In this document: piece after piece, positions 54,536-63,569 of the stretch
Position numbering within the stretch: the first letter of the stretch is position 1
Layout: the number at the start of each line of letters is the position of its first letter
From: Butyrivibrio sp. XPD2006
Lineage (GTDB): Bacteria > Bacillota > Clostridia > Lachnospirales > Lachnospiraceae
NCBI RefSeq assembly: GCF_000420865.1
Contig: NZ_ATVT01000005.1
Location: forward strand, 1-64,000
Direction: 5' to 3'
Length of the DNA: 64,000 bases
The notes under the pieces: model-generated
What the model was told of the DNA's origin: nothing
Database searches by the model: none
Seen by the model: only the letters and a program-made list of their open reading frames with translations
Made by a program: the position numbers and the translations under genes

Positions 54536-56680
54536 ATGACAGAACAGGAATTTTTAGATAAATACGGATCAAAACTAAATGATGAACAGCTTACGGCTGT
54601 CAGGACTGTAGATGGGCCGGTGCTTCTTCTGGCAGTGCCCGGAAGCGGCAAGACAACGGTGCTTGTGCACAGGCTCGGGTACATGCTCTATGTAAAAGAG
54701 ATAGATCCGGAAAGCATCCTTACGCTTACTTATACGGTTGCTGCAACAAGAGATATGGCTGACAGATTCAAAAGCCTGTTTGGCGAGGATGTGTCCGAGA
54801 GACTTGAATTCAGGACCATCAATGGAATCTGCGCCAAGATAATCAGCCACTATGGGAGACTTATCGGGAAAACCTCTTTTGACCTGATCACAGACGAGAA
54901 GCTCTCGGGCAAGATCCTGACCGACATCTTTGTGAGGGTGATGAAGGAATATCCCACAGAGAGCGATATCAAGACAGTAAGGACTCTTATCACCTACTGC
55001 AAGAACATGATGCTTGATGAAGATGAGATAAAGCGCCTCGGAGAGGATGAAGGGCTGGAGCTTTTTGAGATCTATGACAGCTACAACAAAGAACTCAAAG
55101 CCCGGAGCCTTATGGACTACGACGATCAGATGATCTATGCCTACAGGATGCTCAAGGGGTCAAAAGACCTTTTGGAGTTCTACAGGGATAAATACAGATA
55201 TATATGTGTTGATGAAGCCCAGGATACCTCGAAAGTGCAGCACATGATCATAGCTCTTTTGTCCGGAGAAAGAGGGAACCTGTTTATGGTCGGGGACGAA
55301 GACCAAAGCATATACGGATTCAGGGCGGCATATCCGGAAGCTCTTTTGCGCTTTGAAAAAGAACATCCCGGGGCAAAAGTGCTTGTGATGAACAGGAACT
55401 ACAGGTCATGTGCCGGAATTGTTCAGGCTGCTGATGTCTTTATTCAAAAGAACTTTAATCGCCACGAAAAGCATATGAAGGCTACCAGGGATGAACAGTC
55501 GGATGTCGGTTTTATCACGCTTGGCAGCAGGAGGGATCAATACAAGTATCTGCTGGAGGTGGCACAGGACCTTAAGTCACAGACGGCTGTCTTGTACCGT
55601 GATAATGAGAGCGTGCTTCCTTTGGTGGACCTGTGTCTGCGTGAGAATGTTCCTTACAGGATCAAGAGCGCCGACATGGCTTTCTTTACTCATCGTGTGG
55701 TAGTTGATGTCGTGAACATGCTCAGGTTCAGCCAAAACCCCTACGATCCGGAGCTTTTCATGAAGATTTACTTCAAGTTCCAGACGTTTCTCAGAAAGCC
55801 GGATGCGGAGAACATGTGCCGTATTGCAGATGAGAGGCATATAGGAATTCTGGATACAGCTGAGTACGCAGATCTGGGCAAAAGAGTTCTCGGCAATGTC
55901 AGGGCGCTCAGAACACATTTCAGAAACATGGCAGGAGAGTCGACCTACAAGGCTGTTAACAGGCTTGATAAGTACATGGGTTACGGCGAGTATCTCAGTG
56001 ATAACAATATGGATTCGGGAAAGCTCTTTATACTGGAGTGTCTTGCAAAAAACGAGCCGACAATCGAAGGGTTCCTTAACAGGCTTGATGTGCTGAGGCA
56101 GACCATTACTGAGGAAAAGCCGAACTACAAGAGCAGGTTTATCCTGTCCACGATCCACTCCAGCAAGGGCCTTGAATACGATACCGTCTATCTGATGGAT
56201 GTCATAAACGGTGCGCTTCCGGGTAAGGTGATAAACTTCAAGAAGGCAACACCCAAAGAGAAGCAGGACTACGAGGAAGAGCGAAGGATCTTTTACGTTG
56301 GCATGACCAGGGCAAAAGACAATCTGTATATCCTGAAGTATTCCGACTCGCCGTCTATATTTGTCTCTGAGATGAGTAAGACAAAAGATAAGCCTGAGAG
56401 CGAGAAAAAGAAGCCAAAGAAAAAGGCAGCGAATGTGCTTCTAAAGCCAACGCCTCTTCTTAAGAAAAAGAAGGTGGTTGAGGATGAAAAGGGTGTGCCT
56501 GAGAACCTTGTAATAGGTGAGAGGATAAGCCAGAGCAGATACGGCGAGGGCACGATCATAGATGTCAGGTGGGATGACGATGATATACCCACAAAATTTA
56601 CAGTACAGTTTGACTCCGGAGACGAGAAGATATTCATGTATCCTTTCGCATTTACTACGGGGATGAAGGTGATAGATTAG
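54536..56680 (+). CDS. UvrD/Rep-family superfamily 1 DNA helicase
   Basis: The 714-residue helicase has the Q motif LNDEQLTAV, Walker A AVPGSGKTT (33-41), Walker B ICVDEAQDTS, GDEDQSIYGFRAA (motif III), NYRS (motif IV), TIHSSKGLEYDTVYL (motif V) and VGMTRAKDNL (motif VI). A Lys-rich linker after residue 620 leads to a C-terminal GERISQSRYGEGTIIDV domain that resembles the RNA-polymerase-binding end of PcrA. The ribosome site is poor. The next gene starts 2 bp after the stop. Confidence 0.9.
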   Translation: MTEQEFLDKYGSKLNDEQLTAVRTVDGPVLLLAVPGSGKTTVLVHRLGYMLYVKEIDPESILTLTYTVAATRDMADRFKSLFGEDVSERLEFRTINGICAKIISHYGRLIGKTSFDLITDEKLSGKILTDIFVRVMKEYPTESDIKTVRTLITYCKNMMLDEDEIKRLGEDEGLELFEIYDSYNKELKARSLMDYDDQMIYAYRMLKGSKDLLEFYRDKYRYICVDEAQDTSKVQHMIIALLSGERGNLFMVGDEDQSIYGFRAAYPEALLRFEKEHPGAKVLVMNRNYRSCAGIVQAADVFIQKNFNRHEKHMKATRDEQSDVGFITLGSRRDQYKYLLEVAQDLKSQTAVLYRDNESVLPLVDLCLRENVPYRIKSADMAFFTHRVVVDVVNMLRFSQNPYDPELFMKIYFKFQTFLRKPDAENMCRIADERHIGILDTAEYADLGKRVLGNVRALRTHFRNMAGESTYKAVNRLDKYMGYGEYLSDNNMDSGKLFILECLAKNEPTIEGFLNRLDVLRQTITEEKPNYKSRFILSTIHSSKGLEYDTVYLMDVINGALPGKVINFKKATPKEKQDYEEERRIFYVGMTRAKDNLYILKYSDSPSIFVSEMSKTKDKPESEKKKPKKKAANVLLKPTPLLKKKKVVEDEKGVPENLVIGERISQSRYGEGTIIDVRWDDDDIPTKFTVQFDSGDEKIFMYPFAFTTGMKVID

Positions 56681-56681
56681 G

Positions 56682-58319
56682 ATGAAAAAAGGTAGTAATT
56701 TTCTTAGAGGTCTTTTGACAACAATAGTTATGCTCACGGTTATGGCAGGTTCAATGTTCTTGGGATACAGATTCCTTAAGACGTTTAATCCGGTGGCAGC
56801 GGAAAGAATTGACGATGTGGCTAGTGATGCCAGAGATAAGACTGAGGAGACACTGGGAATAAATCTGACTCCGCCCGATCCGGATGTAGTGCCTGAAAAT
56901 GTTCCGGAAGAGGTAGTTTACCCGGAGAGGGAAAACGGAATTGAAATTGTGGAGGCCAAACCGGATAGAAAGTCCGGAGCCGGTAACAGGCTCTACGAGA
57001 GTCTTGAGTATATCTTTAATGATGCGGGAGAGGTTCTGACTAATTTTCATCTGAATTATGGTCTGGGGATCAATGTCTTTTTTGACGGAGACAGAAAACA
57101 CGGAGTTATTTTAAGCAATGACAATTGCTTTTTGATAGAAGCGGATCTGTCATATAAACAGATAGCAAGTAATGTCTCATATGCAGGTATAAACTATGAC
57201 GGTACAAAGGTTTATTACAGTTCCTCTTCGACAGGCCTGATGCTGTATGATATAGAGACCGGTGAAGAGACGCTGATTTCTGATGCATGTTACAAGGCAT
57301 GTCTTTCTCCTGACGGAAAGACTATAATCTATAATGACTACGCGGAGAAAAACAGAAAAGTTGCAATCATAGGCGGCATCGGAAAAGAAGGAACGGTCAT
57401 TGATGGCGGAGAAAATGGAATGATCTCACCTGTGGCAGTTTCCAACGATGGTAATACAGCATACTATGAAATCTATTCGGGTAATGATAACGGTCTGTAC
57501 TGCTACAGCAATGGAGAGGTAAAAAGACTATCCAAGGATCATATATCTTACAAATATGTGAACAGATCCTGTGAGAAGATAGTATATACAGACAATAAGA
57601 AGGCGTGGTATTATGCTCCGGAACTTGATGAACCGGTGGAACTTGTAAGCATGGATAGCACATGCGAGATACTCATTGTAGATGCAGAGGCAGATTATAC
57701 TGATGAATACAGGCACAGTGCAATTGTTGATGCAGATAATCTTGCAGATGCAGTGATCATTAATGGCGGGCGGGAAGGCTATTGCCTGAACGAAGACTGC
57801 ACATTGGCAATGCAGCTTAGGGATAATGGTTATGCAGCTCAATATGCAATGACTATAGATGGGCCAACCTGCATATATGAGCATGACGACAGCATTTATA
57901 AAGCCGTGTATGAGTTCGGAGAGGTTAAGAGTACAGTTCTTGTTGAGCAGTATTCAGTATTGAATTCTGTTGTTTATGTAGATGATTTTTATGACGGATT
58001 CATGAAAAAATATGAATATGATCAAAGCGGTGATGACTTCAAACTCTACTATTTTAAAGAGGGTGAAGAGGATGTTTTCATGGCAGATTGCGGTGATGAA
58101 AACCATGACGAAGTGCTGTGGGATGAGATCTTTGAGAAATGCTACTACACCTGTAACGGAGAGCTCATCAGTATGAATAAGGACGGATCTTTAAAGACTA
58201 CAGTTGCCACAAATGTCAGAAGTATGATCTATTTTGCCGGCAGTGATGAGCACGTCGGGTATGTGGATACTGACGGAGCTTATTATGTGGTCATAAATAA
58301 CAATGTATTTGAGAAATAA
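56682..58319 (+). CDS. Membrane-anchored protein of unknown function, probable beta propeller
   Basis: I do not recognise a named family in this 545-residue protein. One membrane segment (about 10-31) is followed by a Pro/Glu-rich stalk and a long domain with repeated beta-rich units such as YAGINYDGTKVYYSSSSTGLMLYDIETGE, CLSPDGKTIIYNDYAEKNRKVAI and AVSNDGNTAYYEI. The SPDG/SNDG turns every 45 or so residues are typical of TolB- or peptidase-type propellers. It has many Tyr and acidic residues, as expected outside the cell. It may be read together with the helicase gene. Confidence 0.6.
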   Translation: MKKGSNFLRGLLTTIVMLTVMAGSMFLGYRFLKTFNPVAAERIDDVASDARDKTEETLGINLTPPDPDVVPENVPEEVVYPERENGIEIVEAKPDRKSGAGNRLYESLEYIFNDAGEVLTNFHLNYGLGINVFFDGDRKHGVILSNDNCFLIEADLSYKQIASNVSYAGINYDGTKVYYSSSSTGLMLYDIETGEETLISDACYKACLSPDGKTIIYNDYAEKNRKVAIIGGIGKEGTVIDGGENGMISPVAVSNDGNTAYYEIYSGNDNGLYCYSNGEVKRLSKDHISYKYVNRSCEKIVYTDNKKAWYYAPELDEPVELVSMDSTCEILIVDAEADYTDEYRHSAIVDADNLADAVIINGGREGYCLNEDCTLAMQLRDNGYAAQYAMTIDGPTCIYEHDDSIYKAVYEFGEVKSTVLVEQYSVLNSVVYVDDFYDGFMKKYEYDQSGDDFKLYYFKEGEEDVFMADCGDENHDEVLWDEIFEKCYYTCNGELISMNKDGSLKTTVATNVRSMIYFAGSDEHVGYVDTDGAYYVVINNNVFEK

Positions 58320-58320
58320 A

Positions 58321-58358
58321 AAATGAGTCAAACTGAAACGTCCCCGGTGACTCATTTT
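58321..58358. repeat. CTGAAACGTCCCC hairpin repeat acting as terminator
   Basis: AAATGAGTCA and TGACTCATTT pair around the core AACTGAAACGTCCCCGG, with A before and T after the stem. It starts 1 bp after the stop codon of the propeller-like gene and should end transcription. The rest of the 160-bp gap shows nothing certain. Confidence 0.85.
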
Positions 58359-58479
58359 CTTCAAAAGAAAAATAACCTCCCGATTTTCTCCAAAACGGAT
58401 ATTTTTGTTTGCGCCTTGTGGAAGTAAACTCATATCAACAGATAGGAACCTGGAGAAAACAAAAAGGAGGTGAACGCAT

Positions 58480-58692
58480 ATGATGACAATCATATTCTTT
58501 GTTTTGTTCTTCATGATCTTCGGCGGACTGCTTAAATTCGCATTCAAAGCAACCTGGGGCGTGATGAAATTCATGTTCTACATTGTGTTCCTTCCATTCA
58601 TTCTTGTGGGAATGGTTGCATACGGATTTGCTTTTATAGCACTGCCGATTCTGCTGATCGTAGGAGCCATCGGTCTTCTTAGAACAGCTTGA
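58480..58692 (+). CDS. Small hydrophobic membrane protein
   Basis: The 70-residue protein consists of three hydrophobic stretches with a single short polar turn (KFAFKATWGVMKF). AAGGAGGTGA, an almost perfect ribosome site, lies 6 bp before the ATG at 58480, and a strong terminator follows 25 bp after the stop, so it is a genuine monocistronic gene. No family is recognised. Confidence 0.7.
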   Translation: MMTIIFFVLFFMIFGGLLKFAFKATWGVMKFMFYIVFLPFILVGMVAYGFAFIALPILLIVGAIGLLRTA

Positions 58693-58716
58693 TCAATAAA
58701 TTGAATAAGATATACG

Positions 58717-58765
58717 AAAAAAAGGTAGAATTAGTACATGCAGTTACTGATTCTACCTTTTTTTT
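58717..58765. terminator. Bidirectional terminator
   Basis: AAAAAGGTAGAAT-AGTA pairs with TACT-ATTCTACCTTTTT over about 18 bp, with A residues before and eight T after. It serves the small membrane protein gene and the converging lipoprotein gene. Confidence 0.9.
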
Positions 58766-58790
58766 GGTTTTTTAGTGTGTGACCGGAAGA

Positions 58791-60275
58791 TCAGCCCTGA
58801 CTGTTTTCGGAGCTGCTTTCTGTTGTGTTCTGGTTATTTGGCATCTGGCCGTTCATTCTGCCGCCTTTTCCGCCGCCGGGGAACTGGCCGTTTGGCATCT
58901 GACCGCCTTCAGGCATCTGACCGCCTTCGGGCATCTGACCGCCTTCGGGCATCTGGCCATCAAAGCCTTCAGGCATCTCGCCATTCGGCATCTGTCCGCC
59001 CATGCCGCCACGGCCTCCGCCGAATCCGCCCATGCCACCCATCATCTGGTTGGTGAGCTCTGTCACTTCTTCGCCGTTTACTGTAACTGTTCCGCCATTT
59101 AACTGAGCTTCGCCGTCCCAGTCAAAGGCTGAGTTTCCGGTAACTGAGATTGTTCCGCCGTTGATGTAGATATTTCCGTTGGCGTCAAAACCATCGGTAT
59201 CTCCGGCACCCATGTTGACAGTGATGTCGCCGCCGTTTACTTCGATCACAACATCATAAGCTGTACTCTTCTGAGTTGCGTTGATTCCGTCATCAGAAGC
59301 TTCGATTGTTATAGTTCCGTCGTTGAGCTGAACGTAAGTTGCTTCAAGACCTTCAGCTGCAGTGATGTCGAAAGTTCCGCCGTCTATCATGAGGACTGTT
59401 GTAGCCTGAATACCATCGTCAGTGGCATTTATCTTGAATGTTCCGCCCTGGATATATACATAGCCAAGAGTGTTGTCATCTGAATTCTCGCTGTGGAAAG
59501 CATCTTTTTTACTTGTTATATCAAATGTTCCATCGTAGATCCTTATGGAGTCATTTGCTTCAACAGCATCTTCTGTTGCTGTGATATTGTAGGTTCCGCC
59601 TGTGACCTTGAGATCGTCCTTGGCTGAAATTCCGTTGGCTGATGATTCAATGTTAAGTGTTCCTGTTCCGTTGAGGACAAGGTCTGATTTTGAGTAGATA
59701 ACTGCATCAAGGTTTGTTGTTCCGTCAGCGGTAAAGGTGCCTGTGACTTTGAGAGTGCTGGTTCCGTCAGTTGTTACAAATACCTTGTCTGCGCTCTTTA
59801 CATAGATGGCAGGTGAAGTTGTGTTTGTAATGCTTGCTCCGTCAAGTACAATCTGCACTTTATCTGTATCCGCAGCTTCAACGGTTATGGTAACATCAGT
59901 TGCTGTTCCGCTGATTACATATACACCTTCCTGAGTGATGCTGATGTTTTCACCGCTTTCAAGTGTCATATAGTAAGCATCTGTCAGATCAGCTTCCTGT
60001 TCAAGGTCTCTTTCGGAAAAGAGATCTGAAGTATCGATCAGTGTATCTGAACTTGCTGATGTTGATGAGGAAGAAAGATTTTCATCCTGTGTATTCGTTA
60101 CGGATTCTGAGAGCTCTTTTCCCGAAGAAGGCTCTGTTGTGTCGGTTGTAGATTCAGTTGCGGTTGTTGATGAAAGCATGTCGCTTACATTTGATGAAGA
60201 ACATGCTGTAAGTGTAAGTGCTGTTACAAAGAATACAGTCATAAGGGCTGTGGTAATTTTATCTTTTTTAATCAT
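58791..60275 (-). CDS. Beta-helix lipoprotein (carbohydrate-binding domain, DUF4353-like)
   Basis: The 494-residue protein has a lipoprotein signal with lipobox LTAC (near residue 25), a Ser/Thr-rich linker to about 95, then repeating units such as GGTYNITATEDAVEANDSIRIYDGTFDITS and GGTFKINATDDGIQATTVLMIDGGTFDIT that should stack as a right-handed beta helix. The C-terminal 100 residues are Gly/Met-rich with PEGGQM repeats. Databases name relatives carbohydrate-binding domain proteins. It may bind polysaccharide or calcium at the cell surface. Confidence 0.82.
   Translation of the reverse strand: MIKKDKITTALMTVFFVTALTLTACSSSNVSDMLSSTTATESTTDTTEPSSGKELSESVTNTQDENLSSSSTSASSDTLIDTSDLFSERDLEQEADLTDAYYMTLESGENISITQEGVYVISGTATDVTITVEAADTDKVQIVLDGASITNTTSPAIYVKSADKVFVTTDGTSTLKVTGTFTADGTTNLDAVIYSKSDLVLNGTGTLNIESSANGISAKDDLKVTGGTYNITATEDAVEANDSIRIYDGTFDITSKKDAFHSENSDDNTLGYVYIQGGTFKINATDDGIQATTVLMIDGGTFDITAAEGLEATYVQLNDGTITIEASDDGINATQKSTAYDVVIEVNGGDITVNMGAGDTDGFDANGNIYINGGTISVTGNSAFDWDGEAQLNGGTVTVNGEEVTELTNQMMGGMGGFGGGRGGMGGQMPNGEMPEGFDGQMPEGGQMPEGGQMPEGGQMPNGQFPGGGKGGRMNGQMPNNQNTTESSSENSQG
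58894..58958. repeat. 18-bp tandem repeat inside the beta-helix lipoprotein gene
   Basis: Three nearly identical 18-bp units (58894-58911, 58912-58929, 58930-58947) and a partial fourth encode PEGGQM on the minus strand. Unit number could change by slippage without a frameshift. Confidence 0.85.
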
Positions 60276-60347
60276 TTTAGTTTCCCTCTCTTTCTGGACT
60301 CATTATGGCATGGCAACCTAAATCCAAACTTAAAGAAGGATAAAAAA

Positions 60348-61667
60348 TTACTTATGTGCTTTATTTGCAGCCCAGAGAGGGATTAGGGTGAGGAGCACGA
60401 TGACAACGCCTGCCAGGAACAGCGTATTCGTGGGAAGATAAGCAGTAAAGCCGTTTTCATCGATGATCTCACCATTGTTCTTGATGATCGGGTTTGATAT
60501 GAGAGGTGCAACTACCATGGGAATCAGTACGTAGAAGATGATGCGAATTCCCTCAAACTGGCCTCTGGCGTCCTCGGGATAGAGCCTCTTTGACCAGACG
60601 GTAATTGTCTGCAGAAAGAGAATGTAGCCGATGCCCACAAGGAGGACCCCGATAAGGAGCACGGGATTCCAGATGGTAGAAGGATTTACGTTTTCAGGAG
60701 AAACCAGAAGACCTATAACAAGAAGGCCTATAGCGTTTATCACAACCGCAAACAGAATGATCAAAGAGGACTTGTCATTACGTATGAATCTGATGGCAGG
60801 AATTGATGTGAACATGGCAAGTAAAAGTCCCACGCCTTCAATAAGACCCATGGTATCTGCTGTGAAACCGAGATAGTAGATCATGAAGTTTCCAAGGTGC
60901 GAGAAGTATACATTAAATGAAATAAAGTAGACAGCCAGCATAAGGTTTACGAAAACAAGCTCGCGGTGCTTTAAATATTCTTTTACATTAAATATGGAAA
61001 AGAACTGCTGACCAAAGCTGCCTTTTACTGATGGACGCAGAGTTTCGACATCTTTCATTCCGAAGAGAGATACAAGTCCAAGAACGATCACGCTTCCGCC
61101 GATCACAACAAACAGGCGCATGTAGTTGTCGTTTGCACCGACTAATAATCCGCCGAGAACGGTTCCTGCGATGGTACCGATAACAGGCTGAACTGCCAGG
61201 GCGGCGCCAAGAGAACCGGAGTTTTCAGGTGTCATGTGGTCGTTTATCCAGGCATTAAAACCAATGTCATTGCCCATGGAACCAAAGAAACTCATTATGG
61301 CATCGGCAGCGATAACAGCGAAAGCTATTCCGACAAAAGCTGCTGTGTCGCTATTTCTTTTGCCCAAAAACTCTGTTGTTCCGAAGAGAATAGTGAAAAC
61401 ACCCCAGAAAATGTATCCCAGCGAGATGAGGGTCTTACGATTGCCCTTTCTGTCGGAGATACAACCGAAGAGGAATGTTGAGACAGTGGTGGCAAGAGCG
61501 GATATTGCAAGCATCCAGGATATTATGGTGGGATCCTTGGCAATCTTGGCGTACACGAAGGTGTTAAACCACTGATTTTCAATGTTCCAGCACAGCTGTC
61601 CGGCAAGACCCAGAAGCCATACCAGTATCCAGAATTTTGCGGGATTTGTCTTTGAACCTGTTTTCAT
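60348..61667 (-). CDS. Major facilitator superfamily transporter
   Basis: The 439-residue protein has 12 membrane segments. FGCISDRKGNRKTLI between segments 2 and 3 is the MFS motif A, and the two halves are joined by a loop at about 200-240. The sequence NIENQWFNTFVYAKIAKDP and the C-terminal half resemble clostridial sugar or glycoside transporters, but the substrate is not known. AAGGGGGG precedes the ATG on the minus strand. The lipoprotein gene starts 72 bp downstream and may share the transcript. Confidence 0.85.
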   Translation of the reverse strand: MKTGSKTNPAKFWILVWLLGLAGQLCWNIENQWFNTFVYAKIAKDPTIISWMLAISALATTVSTFLFGCISDRKGNRKTLISLGYIFWGVFTILFGTTEFLGKRNSDTAAFVGIAFAVIAADAIMSFFGSMGNDIGFNAWINDHMTPENSGSLGAALAVQPVIGTIAGTVLGGLLVGANDNYMRLFVVIGGSVIVLGLVSLFGMKDVETLRPSVKGSFGQQFFSIFNVKEYLKHRELVFVNLMLAVYFISFNVYFSHLGNFMIYYLGFTADTMGLIEGVGLLLAMFTSIPAIRFIRNDKSSLIILFAVVINAIGLLVIGLLVSPENVNPSTIWNPVLLIGVLLVGIGYILFLQTITVWSKRLYPEDARGQFEGIRIIFYVLIPMVVAPLISNPIIKNNGEIIDENGFTAYLPTNTLFLAGVVIVLLTLIPLWAANKAHK

Positions 61668-61699
61668 ATTTGCCCCCCTTTGAATGTTGTTAATTCTAT

Positions 61700-61705
61700 T
61701 ATAAT
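61700..61705 (+). promoter_or_regulatory. -10 box between diverging genes
   Basis: A perfect TATAAT at 61700-61705 lies in the 126-bp gap between the MFS and spermidine-synthase-like genes, 89 bp before the latter. On the opposite strand the same AT-rich stretch could serve the MFS gene. Confidence 0.4.
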
Positions 61706-61793
61706 ACTTGGGCTGCGCAGGTTTTAATTAGACTTCAAATATGGTATAAATATTCGAGGAAAGATTATCCCAAATCAGGGGGAGGTTATTGTT

Positions 61794-63458
61794 TTGAACA
61801 ACAGAAGTATTTTAAAGAACAAATTGTTTTTGTACCTGACGGAGTTCTTTGCCGGAATGTCCGTTATGGCAGTGGAACTGGGGGCATCGAGGCTTTTGGC
61901 GCCGTATTTCAGCTCATCACAGATCGTATGGACAATTATCATCGGAACCATTATGATCGCCATGGCACTGGGAAATATCTACGGTGGAAGAAAGGCGGAC
62001 AAGGATCCGAATCCTGACAAACTGTACAGAAGGATTCTTATTGCAGCTATCTGGATCGGCCTGATACCGGTGGTTGGTAAGTACATTATTATCGGTATTT
62101 CTGCACTTATCATCTTTACTGTAAACAGCAACTTTTTAGTGATCGCTGCTTTTGCAGCATGTATGGTGGTGTTTGTATTTCCGCTCTTTTTGCTTGGTAC
62201 GGTTACACCGTCTCTTGCCAAGTACACAACGGACTCACTTGACGATAACGGTAAGATAATCGGAACACTTGGTGCGTCAAACACAGTAGGAAGCATCATC
62301 GGTACTTTCGTTCCCACATTTGTTACCATTCCTGCGGTAGGAACTGCAGTGACATTCCTGATATTTGCAGGCGTTTTACTTGCGCTTGTTGTAGTATATT
62401 TTTTAAGCCCGGCTGAAGGAAAAAAATCTCTGGCCAAAAGTGATATGACGAGGATCATAGCTGGTATCCTGGTTTTTGTACTTTGCATCGCTTTTGGCCA
62501 CAATACCAGCTTTGCATTTTGGGAGAGCGGGCTTACCTACGAAGGTGAGTCGGTTTACAACTATCTTCAGGTCAAGGAGACAGACAGAAACGTGATTCTC
62601 TCAACAAATGTCCTTTTCGGTGTTCAGTCCATTCTCATCAAGGACGGAGCGCTTACCGGAATGTATTATGATTATGCGCTGGCTGCACCGTATATGGCAG
62701 GAGTCAAAGAAAAACAGGCAGCAGGAGAGGACTGTAACGTGCTTATCCTGGGCATGGGCTCCGGAACCTACGCTACTCAGCTTTCAAGATATTTTGACAA
62801 TGTAAATGTTGAGGGAGTTGAGATTGATGACAAGATCACCGATCTTGCTCATAAGTATTTCCAGCTTCCTGAAGATGCCAAGGTTACAACCTATGATGGT
62901 AGAGCATATCTTGCTGCTGACAAGGATCTGTACGATGTGATCATGGTTGATGCATATCAGGACATCACAATTCCTTTCCAGATGTCTTCGGTTGAGTTCT
63001 TTACCATGGTTAAGGAGCATCTGGCTCCAGGCGGAGTTATGGTCGTAAACATGAACATGTACAGTGATGAAGGATTTGATGGGGAGACTGATGCAGGGGA
63101 AGCAAGCATCAACACTTATCTTGCGGATACTATCAGCCATGTGTTTAATAACGTGACGGTTGTAGATGTTCCGAATGCAACTAATAAGGAACTCTTTGCA
63201 ACAGACGCGGATGATTTCATGGTAAGACTCGGAACTAATGCAAACATGGAGGAGAATCCAGACCTTACTGCAATGATGCAGAAGGTCATGAGTACAGGGC
63301 AGAATTATGTTGGAAAAGGCCACATAATGACAGATGACAAGGCTCCTGTAGAGCTTCTTGGAATGAAGCAGATCGATCTCATCATCAAGGATGAGGTTTC
63401 ATATTACAGAAAGATATATGAGCAGAAGGGAATTCAGGGGCTGATAGATCTGCTGTGA
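61794..63458 (+). CDS. Membrane protein with C-terminal spermidine-synthase-like domain
   Basis: Residues 1-225 form about seven membrane segments, opening with the family stretch FFAGMSVMAVELGASRLLAPYF. Residues 270-540 are a Rossmann methyltransferase-type domain like spermidine synthase, with ILGMGSGTYATQL (SAM loop), VEGVEIDDKI, YDGRAYL and DVIMVDAYQD. Fused proteins of this kind are common and their substrate is not settled. The start is a TTG at 61794, 8 bp after GGGGGAGG; the nearest ATG would cut off the first membrane segment. Confidence 0.85.
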   Translation: MNNRSILKNKLFLYLTEFFAGMSVMAVELGASRLLAPYFSSSQIVWTIIIGTIMIAMALGNIYGGRKADKDPNPDKLYRRILIAAIWIGLIPVVGKYIIIGISALIIFTVNSNFLVIAAFAACMVVFVFPLFLLGTVTPSLAKYTTDSLDDNGKIIGTLGASNTVGSIIGTFVPTFVTIPAVGTAVTFLIFAGVLLALVVVYFLSPAEGKKSLAKSDMTRIIAGILVFVLCIAFGHNTSFAFWESGLTYEGESVYNYLQVKETDRNVILSTNVLFGVQSILIKDGALTGMYYDYALAAPYMAGVKEKQAAGEDCNVLILGMGSGTYATQLSRYFDNVNVEGVEIDDKITDLAHKYFQLPEDAKVTTYDGRAYLAADKDLYDVIMVDAYQDITIPFQMSSVEFFTMVKEHLAPGGVMVVNMNMYSDEGFDGETDAGEASINTYLADTISHVFNNVTVVDVPNATNKELFATDADDFMVRLGTNANMEENPDLTAMMQKVMSTGQNYVGKGHIMTDDKAPVELLGMKQIDLIIKDEVSYYRKIYEQKGIQGLIDLL

Positions 63459-63465
63459 TTCGTAT

Positions 63466-63515
63466 ATTAAAAGCGCCTCACCAAGTCTCGCTTCCTGCGA
63501 GAATGGTGAGACGCC
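63466..63515 (-). terminator. Terminator of the minus-strand sugar-binding protein gene
   Basis: Read on the minus strand, GCGTCTCACC pairs with GGTGAGGCGC around an inner CTCGC/GCGAG stem and then runs into TTTTAAT. It also lies just after the plus-strand gene ending at 63458. Confidence 0.75.
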
Positions 63516-63569
63516 AAAGGGGATCAAATGAATAATATGACAGTCGTTAGAACTGTTATGTAATACGAA

